From NCBI GenBank assembly GCA_018365455.1, contig JAGZJZ010000046.1:1-52118 (forward strand): 52,118 bases of DNA, read 5' to 3'. The stretch comes from Clostridiales bacterium. Lineage in GTDB: Bacteria; Bacillota; Clostridia; Lachnospirales; Lachnospiraceae. The notes under the pieces are model-generated. The model did not search any database. It was not told the origin of the DNA and was given only the letters and a program-made list of their open reading frames with translations. Of the stretch, positions 7,375 to 16,998 are shown piece by piece. Position 1 is the stretch's first letter; the number at the start of each line of letters is the position of its first letter. A program made the position numbers and the translations under genes.

Positions 7375-10300
7375 CTATTTTTTTATGGTAATCTTTTTTG
7401 CCTTACAGTACTTCCCATAAATTTTCTTTCCGCAGGAATCCTTTTTATAAGCCCGGACTTTCACATAATAGGTTCTGCCCTTTTTCAGCTTGCTTATTTT
7501 CTTGTTGGATTTTCCTGTGTCTGAAGTTTTTCTGCCCTTTTTAAATGATGCGTTCTCTGCATACTGTATCTGGTAACCTTTTGCACCCTTTACACTCTTT
7601 ATTTTTACAGCCATCTGCCGTTTCTTTGGGTTAGACAGCTTTATGGAACTGACTCTGGCTGTAGTTACCTTTGACCAGCGGGCATACAGCGTCTGATTGT
7701 TCTGCAGGGATACCAGGGAAGAAGCGGATATCTTCTTTCCGCCTGTTTTTGAAGTGTACCATCCTTTAAATGTATATTTGGATCGTTTTGGAGATGGCAG
7801 ACTTCCGTAGCGATTTCCATTTTTGACCATAATGGAGGATTGCTCTGATTTCCCGCCATTTGCATTTAGCCTTATCTGAAAGTCTGATACCTTTTTAGTG
7901 GTAATCGACAGAACAGCACTTACAGGGCTCCTTTTATAAATCTCGTTTTCTTTCGTTCTTGCCTGGATTCCATATCTGGTATTTGGCTTTAATCCAAGGA
8001 ATTCACCTCCGTTTTGCCACTGTTTCCCACCATCAATAGAATATTCCTGACCATTTACTGTCTTTACCGTTATAGAAGTCTCCGTTATACCGATACATTG
8101 CGGTGCACCTGGTGCAGCTGCTTCCCGTTTATCGGTTCTCACATCCAACGCGGGGCTGGAAAGACTTTCCATCTTCTCTGCCGTTCTGCATACCCTGGCA
8201 ATAACCCGGTAGATCCGATTCGGTAAAAGTCCGCCAAAGGTACCTGCTGACTGCCAGTTTTTCCCCTCGTTAATGGAATACTCCTGACCGCTTATTTCTC
8301 TAATTGTAATCCGGTCACTTCCCGCAGACACGAGAATTGGTACATCCGGTGCTTCCCCCGGAGACTGCAGCGTCATAAGGGATAACGGCTCACTGACACC
8401 GCTTTCCATCACCGTATCTGACTCTGCCTGCTTTGTAAAGATATAGTACTGCGTTCGATCTGTTAACGATTCAAATATCCCGCTTTTTTGCCATACTTGC
8501 GAATCCAGGTCTGCACTTTCTTCCGTAGTAATGGCATATACCTGCCCCGGCACAGCCCTTACGGTAATGCTGCGATCCAGTATTTCCACAGTTTCCGGTG
8601 CTATAGGTGCCGGGGGAGCACTGTCCTTTGTCCGCAGGTACAAGGTCTCGCTGATATTTTCTGGCGCAGTATCATCAGTCTGCGGTATACGCGTGACAAT
8701 CTCGTAGTTCGTTCCAGGAATCAGCCCCTCAAAAAGACCGCTGTCCTGCCACTCCGTAAACGCTTCTTCCCCCGGACCTTTTATACTGTATTCCTGACCC
8801 GGTCTGGTTTCCACTTCCACTGATACATCGGTGTGTCTCACCAAAACGGGTGCAGGGACTGCATCTGGTGTGGGTGCCGCATCCTTTGTACGCACCAGGA
8901 GCGGTTCGGAGGGATTGCTGGCTGCGGTATCCACTGTTTCTGCATATCTGGTAATCACCTGATAATCCGTTCCCGGATTCAGCCCTTCAAACAATCCGGT
9001 AAAACCGCCTTCTGACTGATCTGCAATCTTCCAGTTTGTTCCGTTATCAATGGAATACTCCTGCCCTTCCACCGCTCTCACAGCAATACTATGATCCGTG
9101 ACAGCTCCAGGCAGCTCCGAAATCTCCGGCTTTCCAGGTATACTCTGAGCAATCTTTTTCATTTCAACCACAACGTAGTAACTATTTCCAATGTTATTTA
9201 CGCACGCCTGAAGTCCATTTTCCATATCGGAAATTGCGGTCAGGATATGATCCGATGAAATGTCCGCTGCAAAAAGTCTGGTTCTATCTTCGTCAAATTC
9301 CGGGGGTTTTGGAAATTGCAGCATTACATTCCCGTCTTCAGATAATTGGATTTCACTTCCTCCTGCCGTAGTCCGGATAGCATAAACCGTAAATAAACCG
9401 CCTCCTAATCCGCGCAGACTCTCCCGGATCTCCTCATAGATTTCATCCTGGGAATCCCATACCCTTGCACGGAATACTGCGTCTTTTGGCAGATAGCTGT
9501 GGCTGTCTGTTAAAACTACACCGTTATCAGTCAATACCGTATCCAAAACCGTGAACCGATACTTGTAGTAAATACTGTCCGGCTTGCCTTTTCCCACAAC
9601 CGTTACAATTTTCCCTTCAAAATCTGCTCTTGGAATCGCATCCTCTTCACGATAAACCTGCTCGTCTATGCGGATCTCCACTTCTCCCTGATCTTCCAGT
9701 ACCGGATGTATCCTCACAAATGCTGATGCAGCCGGTAATGTAATCAGAACTTCCTTTGAATCCGACACCTCTACACTGGTTCCGGTTTCGATTTCCTGCA
9801 TTCCCAAATCCAGGCTGTCCACTGTAACAGACTGTACCCTGGCTGTTACCGCATAGTCTACCGTAAAGGCTTTAATCATAACATTTCCGGAATATACCGT
9901 TTTACTTTTATAGGGATAATTAGCTAAATCGGTCCAGCCGTTTCCCTGATTCCAAAAGCTCTGCCCTTCCTCTACCTTTGCATTCGTCAATGCTTCGCCT
10001 CCGAATACCGGTGCCGTAGATGCAAGTTCCAGAGGGACATAGCTCCCCTTGTCTCCGGTTATTAACTGTACCACAGAAAATTGATCCCCCGGCTTCAAGA
10101 TCAACGGCATTTCTAATTCTAAGGTATGGTATCCTCCATATGATACCGTGTCTGTCTGTTCCGCCACCAGAGTTCCTCTTTCAGGATTATCCTCCAGGGG
10201 GTTTTTATAAATCCGGATCTGAACTTTTGATCCCGGCTCCGTTGTAACTGCAGATACCGCCTTTAGCTCTTCATAGGACCCGGCTGTAAACACATTTGCC

Positions 10301-11454
10301 ACGGAAACATTGCTGCTCGAATACCGCAGTATGCCATAGACGCTTTTCATACCTAAATAATCATACTGATAATTGTGATCATACTGATAATTTCCCTCTT
10401 CATCGGGAAGGTCCAGGTAAAAACTTGTAAATTCGTTGACTGACTGATCATAATAAGACAAATAAAAATAGCCATCATTTCCCCAGTTTTTTCCCCAGCT
10501 GTTCTTTACAATCCATGCACCGTCTCCAGGCGGACGCCGGTTCTCCAGAAAATTTTCCGCTGAATAGTCATCATCCCAGCCTACTATAGATACCTCATGA
10601 TTGGCAGTTAAATACTGATCCGTATACTGTGCATAAGTCTGATTGTTAATATAAGTACCATTGACCGAAGTCTGATCCGGTCTGCTTTGGTCTGCATAGT
10701 AGGATACATCCACTACCCCATTATTCATCAGCGCTTTTTTAATTGTATTCACAGCATCCAGGTCCAGACGGTAACCACTCTTGGCTGTATAATTTTCAAA
10801 GACTGCCGTTCCCGGAAGAAAATCAGCATTTTGCAGATGTCCCACTGAGTCGTATAATTTCTTCGGATCCACTGACCAGACCTGGGATTTCCCTGTCAGG
10901 TACGGGACTTCTGATTCCTGCTCCACACCTGCCCAGGAAGACAGCAGTCCGGTAGCGATCTGACGGTTTCCCCCCACATCAAAGGGCTGATTCTTGGTGG
11001 ATATAATTCCTTCCCCTTCCTGCTGCTGATAAGAAAACCAGGTCAGATGCCTTTCAGAATAGTCCGGTACCGCTATATCAGAACTGCCGCTCACGCTTTT
11101 CTGTACCATCGCAGAACTTTCCATGGCAGATAGTGTCCCAAACGCCCAGCAGCTGCCCCAGGGACTTTGGTTTTTGACAGGAGATGACAGTGCCTGCTGC
11201 CTCAGATCAAACTGCTGCGGCAAAACAGATCTGGTTCTTCGTCTGCTTTTCCCTTCATAGTTGTAATATTGCTGGTCAATTCCACTTGGGATATGACCCA
11301 TTTCAGAAACTTCCGCTCCCTGATCACTCCCCAGAATTTCCGCCGTCTCATCATTCGCAAATGCCGTGAGGGATAAAGCAGATACAAAAAATATGGAAAG
11401 CGCAGCCGTCTGTGCAAATATACCCAAATATCGAAATAATTTTTTCCCTTTCAA
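7375..11454 (-). CDS. Secreted papain-family (C1) cysteine peptidase with repeat domains
   Basis: A 1359-residue exported protein. Residues 1-34 form a signal peptide with likely cleavage after AFA. The peptidase domain has the papain set: Gln96, Cys102 in SPWGSCWAF, His286 in ANHEVSIVGW and Asn318 in VKNSWGKNWG. A lectin-like middle region follows (about 360-540). Five related units of about 75-80 residues run from about 785 to 1185, each with a GQEYSI-type strand and a GLxPxTxY-type motif. Then come an InlB-B-type repeat (YTFKGWYTSKTGG, about 1195-1260) and a basic C-terminal fibronectin-like domain. The start is TTG, six bases after AGGAGG. There is no LPxTG anchor; the basic tail may bind the wall. 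Confidence 0.88.
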   Translation of the reverse strand: MKGKKLFRYLGIFAQTAALSIFFVSALSLTAFANDETAEILGSDQGAEVSEMGHIPSGIDQQYYNYEGKSRRRTRSVLPQQFDLRQQALSSPVKNQSPWGSCWAFGTLSAMESSAMVQKSVSGSSDIAVPDYSERHLTWFSYQQQEGEGIISTKNQPFDVGGNRQIATGLLSSWAGVEQESEVPYLTGKSQVWSVDPKKLYDSVGHLQNADFLPGTAVFENYTAKSGYRLDLDAVNTIKKALMNNGVVDVSYYADQSRPDQTSVNGTYINNQTYAQYTDQYLTANHEVSIVGWDDDYSAENFLENRRPPGDGAWIVKNSWGKNWGNDGYFYLSYYDQSVNEFTSFYLDLPDEEGNYQYDHNYQYDYLGMKSVYGILRYSSSNVSVANVFTAGSYEELKAVSAVTTEPGSKVQIRIYKNPLEDNPERGTLVAEQTDTVSYGGYHTLELEMPLILKPGDQFSVVQLITGDKGSYVPLELASTAPVFGGEALTNAKVEEGQSFWNQGNGWTDLANYPYKSKTVYSGNVMIKAFTVDYAVTARVQSVTVDSLDLGMQEIETGTSVEVSDSKEVLITLPAASAFVRIHPVLEDQGEVEIRIDEQVYREEDAIPRADFEGKIVTVVGKGKPDSIYYKYRFTVLDTVLTDNGVVLTDSHSYLPKDAVFRARVWDSQDEIYEEIRESLRGLGGGLFTVYAIRTTAGGSEIQLSEDGNVMLQFPKPPEFDEDRTRLFAADISSDHILTAISDMENGLQACVNNIGNSYYVVVEMKKIAQSIPGKPEISELPGAVTDHSIAVRAVEGQEYSIDNGTNWKIADQSEGGFTGLFEGLNPGTDYQVITRYAETVDTAASNPSEPLLVRTKDAAPTPDAVPAPVLVRHTDVSVEVETRPGQEYSIKGPGEEAFTEWQDSGLFEGLIPGTNYEIVTRIPQTDDTAPENISETLYLRTKDSAPPAPIAPETVEILDRSITVRAVPGQVYAITTEESADLDSQVWQKSGIFESLTDRTQYYIFTKQAESDTVMESGVSEPLSLMTLQSPGEAPDVPILVSAGSDRITIREISGQEYSINEGKNWQSAGTFGGLLPNRIYRVIARVCRTAEKMESLSSPALDVRTDKREAAAPGAPQCIGITETSITVKTVNGQEYSIDGGKQWQNGGEFLGLKPNTRYGIQARTKENEIYKRSPVSAVLSITTKKVSDFQIRLNANGGKSEQSSIMVKNGNRYGSLPSPKRSKYTFKGWYTSKTGGKKISASSLVSLQNNQTLYARWSKVTTARVSSIKLSNPKKRQMAVKIKSVKGAKGYQIQYAENASFKKGRKTSDTGKSNKKISKLKKGRTYYVKVRAYKKDSCGKKIYGKYCKAKKITIKK

Positions 11455-11465
11455 AAAATTCCTCC

Positions 11466-12425
11466 TTACGAAAAATCTGCCTTTTCAAACGCAATATCAA
11501 GCATACCCACTGCCTCTTCAATCTGAGTGATATTTTTAGGTCCGTAGAGAGGAATGCTGAACGTTTCCTGCTGTGTAAAAAATCCCAGTACAACCTGGGA
11601 AACAGTGGCACTATATTTTCTGGTAAGTAATTTTACCCGATTTGCCATCTCCAGATTTTCTTTGACAAAATAAGGACTGTTTTCTACCGCTTCCTGTCCT
11701 CCGGTTATGTATTTGTGGAAGAATCCGCCGCAGACACCCATATATGGCATCAGTACATTATTGGCATTCTCCTTGTGATAGGACAACATCCCTTCGTCTG
11801 CTTTTACCATAGTATCATCGGACAATGGTTTCATAAAGCGGGATCCCAGATTATAAAGCGCCTGATTGGCTGCAAATCCACGATATCCCATTTTCTTACA
11901 ATATGTATCTGCCTCCTCCATACGACTAGTGGACCAGTTAGAGCATCCATAATATCGGATTTTACCCTCCCGCACAAACTGTTCCATTACCTCAATTAAT
12001 TTCTCTACAGGCTGACTGGTATCATCCCGGTGATAAAAATATAGATCTATGTAATCGGTCTGCAATGCTCTTAAGGAAGCTTCCAGATCATGGCGCATAT
12101 CCTCCCTGCCCATACGGTTCTCATGTAAATCTGGATTTTCCACCGTCATATCCGGATGCCCGCCTTTTGTTACGATTACCGTTTCATGTCTTTTCTTACT
12201 CCTGTGAAGCCAGTCTCCGATGACTCTTTCGCTTCTTCCGATCTCCGGTTTCACCCAGTCAGAATATACTCTGGCTGTATCGATCATATTCCCCCCCAGA
12301 TATAAAAACGTATCAAAAAGCCTGTCTGCTTCCTGTCCGTCAAAGCTTAAACCGGCTAAAGCCGTACCCAGTCCCAATGGCAGTACATTTAAGTCCGTAT
12401 TGGGTATTATTATGTTTTTTTTCAT
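11466..12425 (-). CDS. Aldo/keto reductase
   Basis: A 319-residue NAD(P)H-dependent oxidoreductase of the aldo/keto reductase barrel family. The catalytic set is visible: Asp and Tyr in DTARVYSDW, Lys in VTKGGHP and His in LYFYHRDD. The C terminus carries the expected cofactor region (SIPLYGPKN). Start is the ATG at 12425, five bases after AAGGAGG; a TTG one codon upstream is less likely. It is 11 bases upstream of the peptidase gene on the same strand, so both may be co-transcribed although no functional link is apparent. Substrate unknown. Confidence 0.9.
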   Translation of the reverse strand: MKKNIIIPNTDLNVLPLGLGTALAGLSFDGQEADRLFDTFLYLGGNMIDTARVYSDWVKPEIGRSERVIGDWLHRSKKRHETVIVTKGGHPDMTVENPDLHENRMGREDMRHDLEASLRALQTDYIDLYFYHRDDTSQPVEKLIEVMEQFVREGKIRYYGCSNWSTSRMEEADTYCKKMGYRGFAANQALYNLGSRFMKPLSDDTMVKADEGMLSYHKENANNVLMPYMGVCGGFFHKYITGGQEAVENSPYFVKENLEMANRVKLLTRKYSATVSQVVLGFFTQQETFSIPLYGPKNITQIEEAVGMLDIAFEKADFS

Positions 12426-12449
12426 CAAGTCCTCCTTGGATATATTTTT

Positions 12450-12532
12450 AAAAGCAGAAAGCGCCTGCCTAACCTGTAACTCCCTGTTTGGGATGCTGCC
12501 ATTTGTCCGGTTATTCCAGTCTTTCTGCTTTT
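12450..12532. repeat. 83-base stem-loop between murF and the aldo/keto reductase gene
   Basis: AAAAGCAGAAAG (12450-12461) and CTTTCTGCTTTT (12521-12532) are perfect 12-bp arms around a 59-base loop. It may terminate murF transcripts. The total length equals that of the stem-loop at 7263-7345, and the loops share a CATTT-then-CCGGT pattern. Confidence 0.45.
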
Positions 12533-12586
12533 CATTACAGATTGTATAGTTCTTTCATTCTAACATGCTCAGTTGGAATAAGGATT

Positions 12587-13957
12587 CTACAATTCACGCA
12601 GCATGTTTACTACATTTTCAAAATGCATTCCATGGGATGCCTTTACCAGCACCGTATCGTCTTTTTTAATCAGTCCGGGCAGGACTTCGGTGAGAGAATC
12701 CAGGTTTTCCACATAGACAACTTCCTTGCAGCCCCCTGCTTCCTGAGCTGCCTGCGCCATATGCTTACACATTTCGCCCGCGCAGACCAGCAGATCAATT
12801 TTATGCTGTGCCGCATATGCACCCACCTCTGCATGAAGCTGTGCCGCATTTTCTCCCAGCTCAAACATATCGCCCAGGATGGCAGCTTTCCTCTGATCCG
12901 CATCTTTTAAAACGTCTAAAGATGCCTTCATGGAGGATGGACTGGCATTATAGCAGTCATCCACGATGGTGATGGCAGCTGTCTCAATGATATGGAATCT
13001 GCCGCCGAGGGATTCCAGCTTCTCAATTCCTGCCTTAATTTCCGCCATGGTAAGCCCCAGGGTTCTTCCCACCGCTGTGGCTGCAAGGGCATTGAGCACC
13101 ATGTGATACCCCGGAATCGGCACGACTGTCCGAAAGCTCTCCCCGCCTGCATGAATCTCACATTGGATTCCTTTCAGCCCCCGGGGGATAATATGGTCTG
13201 CATAGATTTCCCTGTCACTTTCCACACCAAAGAAAATAGGCTTAATTCCTTTCACATCCCGGATTGTGGATAATTTATCATCATCTCCATTTAAGATAAT
13301 TTTACCATCTTCCGCAATATAATCGAATATCTCTGATTTTGCTTTCAGTATCCCATCCCGGCTTTTTAGAAATTCCAAATGGCACAGTCCAATGTTGGTC
13401 AGTACACAGATGTCAGGCTTTGCCACCTTGCTCAGTCTGTGCATTTCGCCAAAATCACTGATTCCCATTTCCAGAACTGCGATCTCATGTTCCTCTCTCA
13501 AACGAAATACCGTAAGCGGAAGTCCCAGTTCATTATTAAAATTTCCAAGGGTCTTCAAAACATTATATTTTTCATTCAATACGGAGGCGATTATCTCCTT
13601 TGTACTGGTTTTTCCCACACTTCCGGTAATCCCCACGACTTTCACAGACAGCTGCTGTCTGTAATATTCGGCAATATCCTTTACCGCCTGAAGGGTGGAA
13701 TCCACCAGAATATAAGGACCTGCCGGATCCTCCGGTTTCACTTCCACCAAGGCCCCCAGGGCTCCTTTTTCAAATATCTGGGGGAGGAACTGATGTCCGT
13801 CTGCCCGTTCCCCTTTTACCGCAACAAACAGACAGCCGTCTTCTGCTTTACGGCTGTCTGTTGTAATGCTGGTAACTTCTGATTCACTTTTGTCTTTGTC
13901 TCCGTAATATACGCCCTGACATGCTTCTGCAATCCGGCTTAAAGACATATTCTTCAT
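12587..13957 (-). CDS. murF: UDP-N-acetylmuramoyl-tripeptide--D-alanyl-D-alanine ligase MurF
   Basis: A 456-residue cytoplasmic Mur ligase that adds D-Ala-D-Ala to the UDP-MurNAc-tripeptide. The ATP P-loop is GITGSVGKTSTKE (about residues 108-120), followed by the central Mur ligase motif region (LEMGISDFGEMHRL) and the C-terminal domain with DDCYNASPSSM. I take the ATG at 13957; a TTG at 13969 touches the GGGAAGG site and is too close. The gene follows ddl on the same strand, which makes its D-Ala-D-Ala substrate, separated by a dispersed repeat. Confidence 0.94.
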   Translation of the reverse strand: MKNMSLSRIAEACQGVYYGDKDKSESEVTSITTDSRKAEDGCLFVAVKGERADGHQFLPQIFEKGALGALVEVKPEDPAGPYILVDSTLQAVKDIAEYYRQQLSVKVVGITGSVGKTSTKEIIASVLNEKYNVLKTLGNFNNELGLPLTVFRLREEHEIAVLEMGISDFGEMHRLSKVAKPDICVLTNIGLCHLEFLKSRDGILKAKSEIFDYIAEDGKIILNGDDDKLSTIRDVKGIKPIFFGVESDREIYADHIIPRGLKGIQCEIHAGGESFRTVVPIPGYHMVLNALAATAVGRTLGLTMAEIKAGIEKLESLGGRFHIIETAAITIVDDCYNASPSSMKASLDVLKDADQRKAAILGDMFELGENAAQLHAEVGAYAAQHKIDLLVCAGEMCKHMAQAAQEAGGCKEVVYVENLDSLTEVLPGLIKKDDTVLVKASHGMHFENVVNMLREL

Positions 13958-13983
13958 TTCATTTACCAACCTTCCCTATAGTT

Positions 13984-14039
13984 TGTTTGGAAGTTCATTC
14001 CCGCCATCTGCACACCGCACTTTGCGGTATGAATGCACC
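13984..14039 (+). repeat. Dispersed ~55-bp repeat, copy A
   Basis: This copy fills the ddl-murF gap. It shares TTCATTCCCGCCATCTGC and the spacing of a following imperfect stem (CCGCA/TGCGG) with a copy at 46908-46963, and more weakly with 31117-31172. It lies opposite to the direction of gene transcription. Confidence 0.65.
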
Positions 14040-14041
14040 TT

Positions 14042-15070
14042 TTATTTCTTTAAAGAAACTTCAATCAGCCTTTCGCACAAATCTGCAAATGACATCCCAA
14101 GCGCACCTGCTTCCTGGGGCAGAAGGCTGGTAGGGGTCATACCAGGCAGTGTATTTGCTTCCAGGCAATACATATGATTCTCCTCATCCATGAGGAAATC
14201 CACTCTGGCATAATTTTCAAGCCTCAGTACATGATAAGCCAGGACCGCATAATCCTGCATTTTCTTTGTGAGATCCGCTGAAAGCTCTGCCGGACAGGTC
14301 TCAATGGTACTGCCTGGCTCATATTTATTTCTGTAATCATAGAATCCCTGAATGGGCGCAATCTCAATGATCGGATATGCTTCTCCATCTACAACGCCGA
14401 TGGAAAACTCTCTGCCCTTTACATAGGTTTCAATGATTATTTCATCTTCATATTGAAATGCATCTTTTACCGCCTGCTCATACTCTTCTCTGGTATTTGC
14501 AATATAGACGCCCACACTGGAACCGCCGCAGCAGGTTTTTACCACACAGGGAAGACCCATCCCGATATCATCCAGGGATTTCACTCCCCCTTCCTTTTTC
14601 AGCATGACGCTTTTGGGAGTCGGCACACCGTTTTCCAGGAATAATTGTTTGGAAATTCCCTTATCCATTGCCAGAGCACTTCCCAGATAGCCGCTGCCGG
14701 TATAAGTAATTCCCAGCAGATCAAAAGCTGCCTGGACTTTTCCATTTTCACCGTTCTCTCCATGCAGCGCCAGAAATACCACATCCGCTGCCTTACAGAG
14801 TTCCAGAACCGCAGGCCCGAAAAATTCTTTCTGGGATTTAACAGCCTCTTCCACTTCACTGTCAAAGCTCCTCATATATGCTGCTGCAGCATTTACATCA
14901 TATGTCTCTGTAAACGCAAGGTCTGCCTGCAGCCCGGTATTTCCAAAAAATACATCCAGTAAAATAGCACGGTGTCCTTTTTCTCTCAATGCCTCACATA
15001 CTTTTGTGCCGGATACGATGGAGATTTCCCTCTCCGTACTGATTCCTCCTGCCAGAACTACAATATTCAT
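14042..15070 (-). CDS. ddl: D-alanine--D-alanine ligase
   Basis: A 342-residue ATP-grasp enzyme that joins two D-alanines for peptidoglycan. The N-terminal motif is VLAGGISTEREIS, the central ATP site includes KTCCGGSSVGVY, and the C-terminal metal-binding part is ARVDFLMDEENHMYCLEANTLPGMTPTSL (given here only to mark Asp, Glu and Asn ligands near residues 285-305). The loop GFYDYRNKY carries the Tyr typical of D-Ala-D-Ala rather than D-Ala-D-Lac ligases, so no vancomycin-resistance type is indicated. Start ATG follows AGGAGG. It is upstream of murF and downstream of the L,D-transpeptidase on the same strand. Confidence 0.93.
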   Translation of the reverse strand: MNIVVLAGGISTEREISIVSGTKVCEALREKGHRAILLDVFFGNTGLQADLAFTETYDVNAAAAYMRSFDSEVEEAVKSQKEFFGPAVLELCKAADVVFLALHGENGENGKVQAAFDLLGITYTGSGYLGSALAMDKGISKQLFLENGVPTPKSVMLKKEGGVKSLDDIGMGLPCVVKTCCGGSSVGVYIANTREEYEQAVKDAFQYEDEIIIETYVKGREFSIGVVDGEAYPIIEIAPIQGFYDYRNKYEPGSTIETCPAELSADLTKKMQDYAVLAYHVLRLENYARVDFLMDEENHMYCLEANTLPGMTPTSLLPQEAGALGMSFADLCERLIEVSLKK

Positions 15071-15142
15071 ATGATTCCTCCTGATACTTAATTCTTTTCC
15101 ATAATTCGCCGGTCCCTCCCGGCATACTTTTATATCATCTCT

Positions 15143-16783
15143 CTACTCTGCGCCACCCTCCGGGCTGTCTGCATTTTCCGGAGACGGGATATCCGTTCCG
15201 GGAGAATTTTCACTTTGGGGTGCATTTGTTTCACTGCCCGGTGTGTTAGTCTCACCATCCGGTTTATTGGTCTCACCGTCCGGCTTATTGGTCTCGCCAT
15301 CCGGTTTATTCGTTTCCCCATCCGGTTTATTGGTCTCCGGTGTGGTTGGCGTAACCGGTGTATTAGGCGGAGCTGCCGTTGATCCCTGATAACAGATAAT
15401 CGGAGTTCCTACCTCTATATTGTCATAGATCACAGAAACAATATTAATCGGCGTATTAATACAGCCATGGGAACCGTGGGTCTTATACCAGTCCCCGCCA
15501 AAAACAGGCTGCCAGTTGGCATCGTGTATTCCCACTCCATTATAGTAGGGCATCCAGTAGCTTACCGGGGTTCTGTAATCTTCACCTACAAGTGTAGCAT
15601 CCCGTTCTTTATCCTGCAGCGTAAATACCCCAATGGGAGAATCATAGCCTTTGGAGGTGTTGCCGGTAACTACATCTGTATCAATAACCAGGTTTCCGTT
15701 CTTATAATACCACATATGCTGGAAATTGTAATCAATTTCTACATAGGTATCCCCGATATCGTTTTCTCCTCTTGCGAAAGCAGTCTGGGCATAAACCGGT
15801 TCACGGGAAACGGACTCCCCTTTCTTTAATATATTCATCAGTTCCTGTTTTTCTCCATCCCGGTCGATCATCCATCCGTAAGTAACATTCTGAATGGTAA
15901 CATGTTCCCCACGGGATGTTTTAAAGGGCTGGGAACGCCCATAGGTATCATAATCATCTGCCAGCCGGTCTACATAGTCGCTGACTTCACTTTCATTAAA
16001 GGTAATATTATTATTCACATCCAGACTCATCCACTGGTTAATGGTATCACTGCTGATCACTTCCTGATCACTTCCGAATTCATATGTAACGGTCATATTG
16101 GAATACTTATTCAGCACTTCCACCTTCTTGGTAAGGCTTTCATCATTTACAAATACAGACGGCTTTAAATAACAGTCATTTTCAACCAGATCCAGTTTGG
16201 CATCCCCTTCATCCACTGCTTTTACCAACAGGTCGTATACCTTTTCCTTATCCAGTTCATTTCCCGTAACCTCATTTTCAACACGGTATCCCGTACCAGC
16301 CTGCACAATCTTGGCATCTTCCGGTTTTACAATTTTAGTCTCATCAAAGAATGACAGTTTCTCCATACTGCTGCGTAGTGCTTCCTTATCATAAGTAGTT
16401 TTAGCTACCATGCTGTAGCTTTCCGGATTAAAATATGCATAGAGCCATGACAGTGGATTCTGGCTGTCCTTCAGTTCCTGCACCTGTCCGTTTTCCACAT
16501 AGGCAAAATTCATCCGTGCACCACTGATACTCTCCTCTTTGCCATCCATGCCCACTATGGTGATACTGTAATCCTGCACTTTATTCGCTATCATATTTTC
16601 TGCCTCTTCCACGGTCTTGGAAGAACAGTCAATTCCGTTAATAATGGATCCCGGGAAAAAGTGTTTCATAAAATACACACTTACCCCCATGTAAATTGCA
16701 ATCATGACAAGCACGTAAATAATCGCGCCTATTAATAACATCTTTCGTGATTTTCTCATATTAATTTTCCTTTGCATGTTCAT
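15143..16783 (-). CDS. L,D-transpeptidase (YkuD) with membrane anchor
   Basis: A membrane-anchored wall enzyme of about 546 residues that makes L,D cross-links in peptidoglycan. One N-terminal membrane helix (about residues 15-37, after a basic stretch) is followed by two peptidoglycan-binding-like domains (about 45-300) and the YkuD domain with catalytic HGSHGCINTP (about 430-440). The tail has four ETNKPDG units in a Pro/Asn-rich region. Start 16783 follows AGGAAAAG at seven bases; 16759 is an alternative, and a TTG at 16849 is less likely. It heads the ddl-murF group. Confidence 0.9.
   Translation of the reverse strand: MNMQRKINMRKSRKMLLIGAIIYVLVMIAIYMGVSVYFMKHFFPGSIINGIDCSSKTVEEAENMIANKVQDYSITIVGMDGKEESISGARMNFAYVENGQVQELKDSQNPLSWLYAYFNPESYSMVAKTTYDKEALRSSMEKLSFFDETKIVKPEDAKIVQAGTGYRVENEVTGNELDKEKVYDLLVKAVDEGDAKLDLVENDCYLKPSVFVNDESLTKKVEVLNKYSNMTVTYEFGSDQEVISSDTINQWMSLDVNNNITFNESEVSDYVDRLADDYDTYGRSQPFKTSRGEHVTIQNVTYGWMIDRDGEKQELMNILKKGESVSREPVYAQTAFARGENDIGDTYVEIDYNFQHMWYYKNGNLVIDTDVVTGNTSKGYDSPIGVFTLQDKERDATLVGEDYRTPVSYWMPYYNGVGIHDANWQPVFGGDWYKTHGSHGCINTPINIVSVIYDNIEVGTPIICYQGSTAAPPNTPVTPTTPETNKPDGETNKPDGETNKPDGETNKPDGETNTPGSETNAPQSENSPGTDIPSPENADSPEGGAE
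15236..15336 (-). repeat. 21-bp coding tandem repeat in the L,D-transpeptidase tail
   Basis: About four copies of a 21-base unit encode ETNKPDG, with diverged flanking units (ETNTPGS, ETNAPQS). Base differences between copies are mostly synonymous, so the repeat is maintained at the protein level, but copy number could vary between strains. Confidence 0.75.
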
Positions 16784-16861
16784 TATGGAACTTTTCCTGC
16801 TGTCCCACATTTTCTCCCGGTCCGCGCAGTAAATGCGCCGACCTGCCAAATAGCTATTTCC

Positions 16862-16889
16862 ATTCTACCACGTCTCAAACATTTGTAAA
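16862..16889 (-). promoter_or_regulatory. Promoter for the L,D-transpeptidase gene
   Basis: On the minus strand TTTACA (16889-16884) and TAGAAT (16867-16862) are 16 bases apart, about 80 bases before the start at 16783. Confidence 0.45.
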
Positions 16890-16950
16890 TAAACTTCAGG
16901 AAATATTAATATTGAGAACGGGAATTTTTAAATTTTTTCCCGCTGGTGCA

Positions 16951-16989
16951 AAGAAAAGGCCGCAGCCCGCAATACAGGGGGCCGCAGCC
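16951..16989 (-). terminator. Terminator after the aminotransferase
   Basis: An 11-bp stem (16958-16968 with 16979-16989, two G-U pairs on the minus-strand RNA) is followed on the minus strand by TTTTCTT. It lies ten bases after the aminotransferase stop codon. Confidence 0.75.
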
Positions 16990-16998
16990 GGTTACATC

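Noticed and set aside
14042..15070. Vancomycin-resistance-type D-Ala-D-Lac ligase
   Set aside because: The omega-loop has the Tyr (YDYRNKY) of D-Ala-D-Ala ligases and no van genes are nearby.
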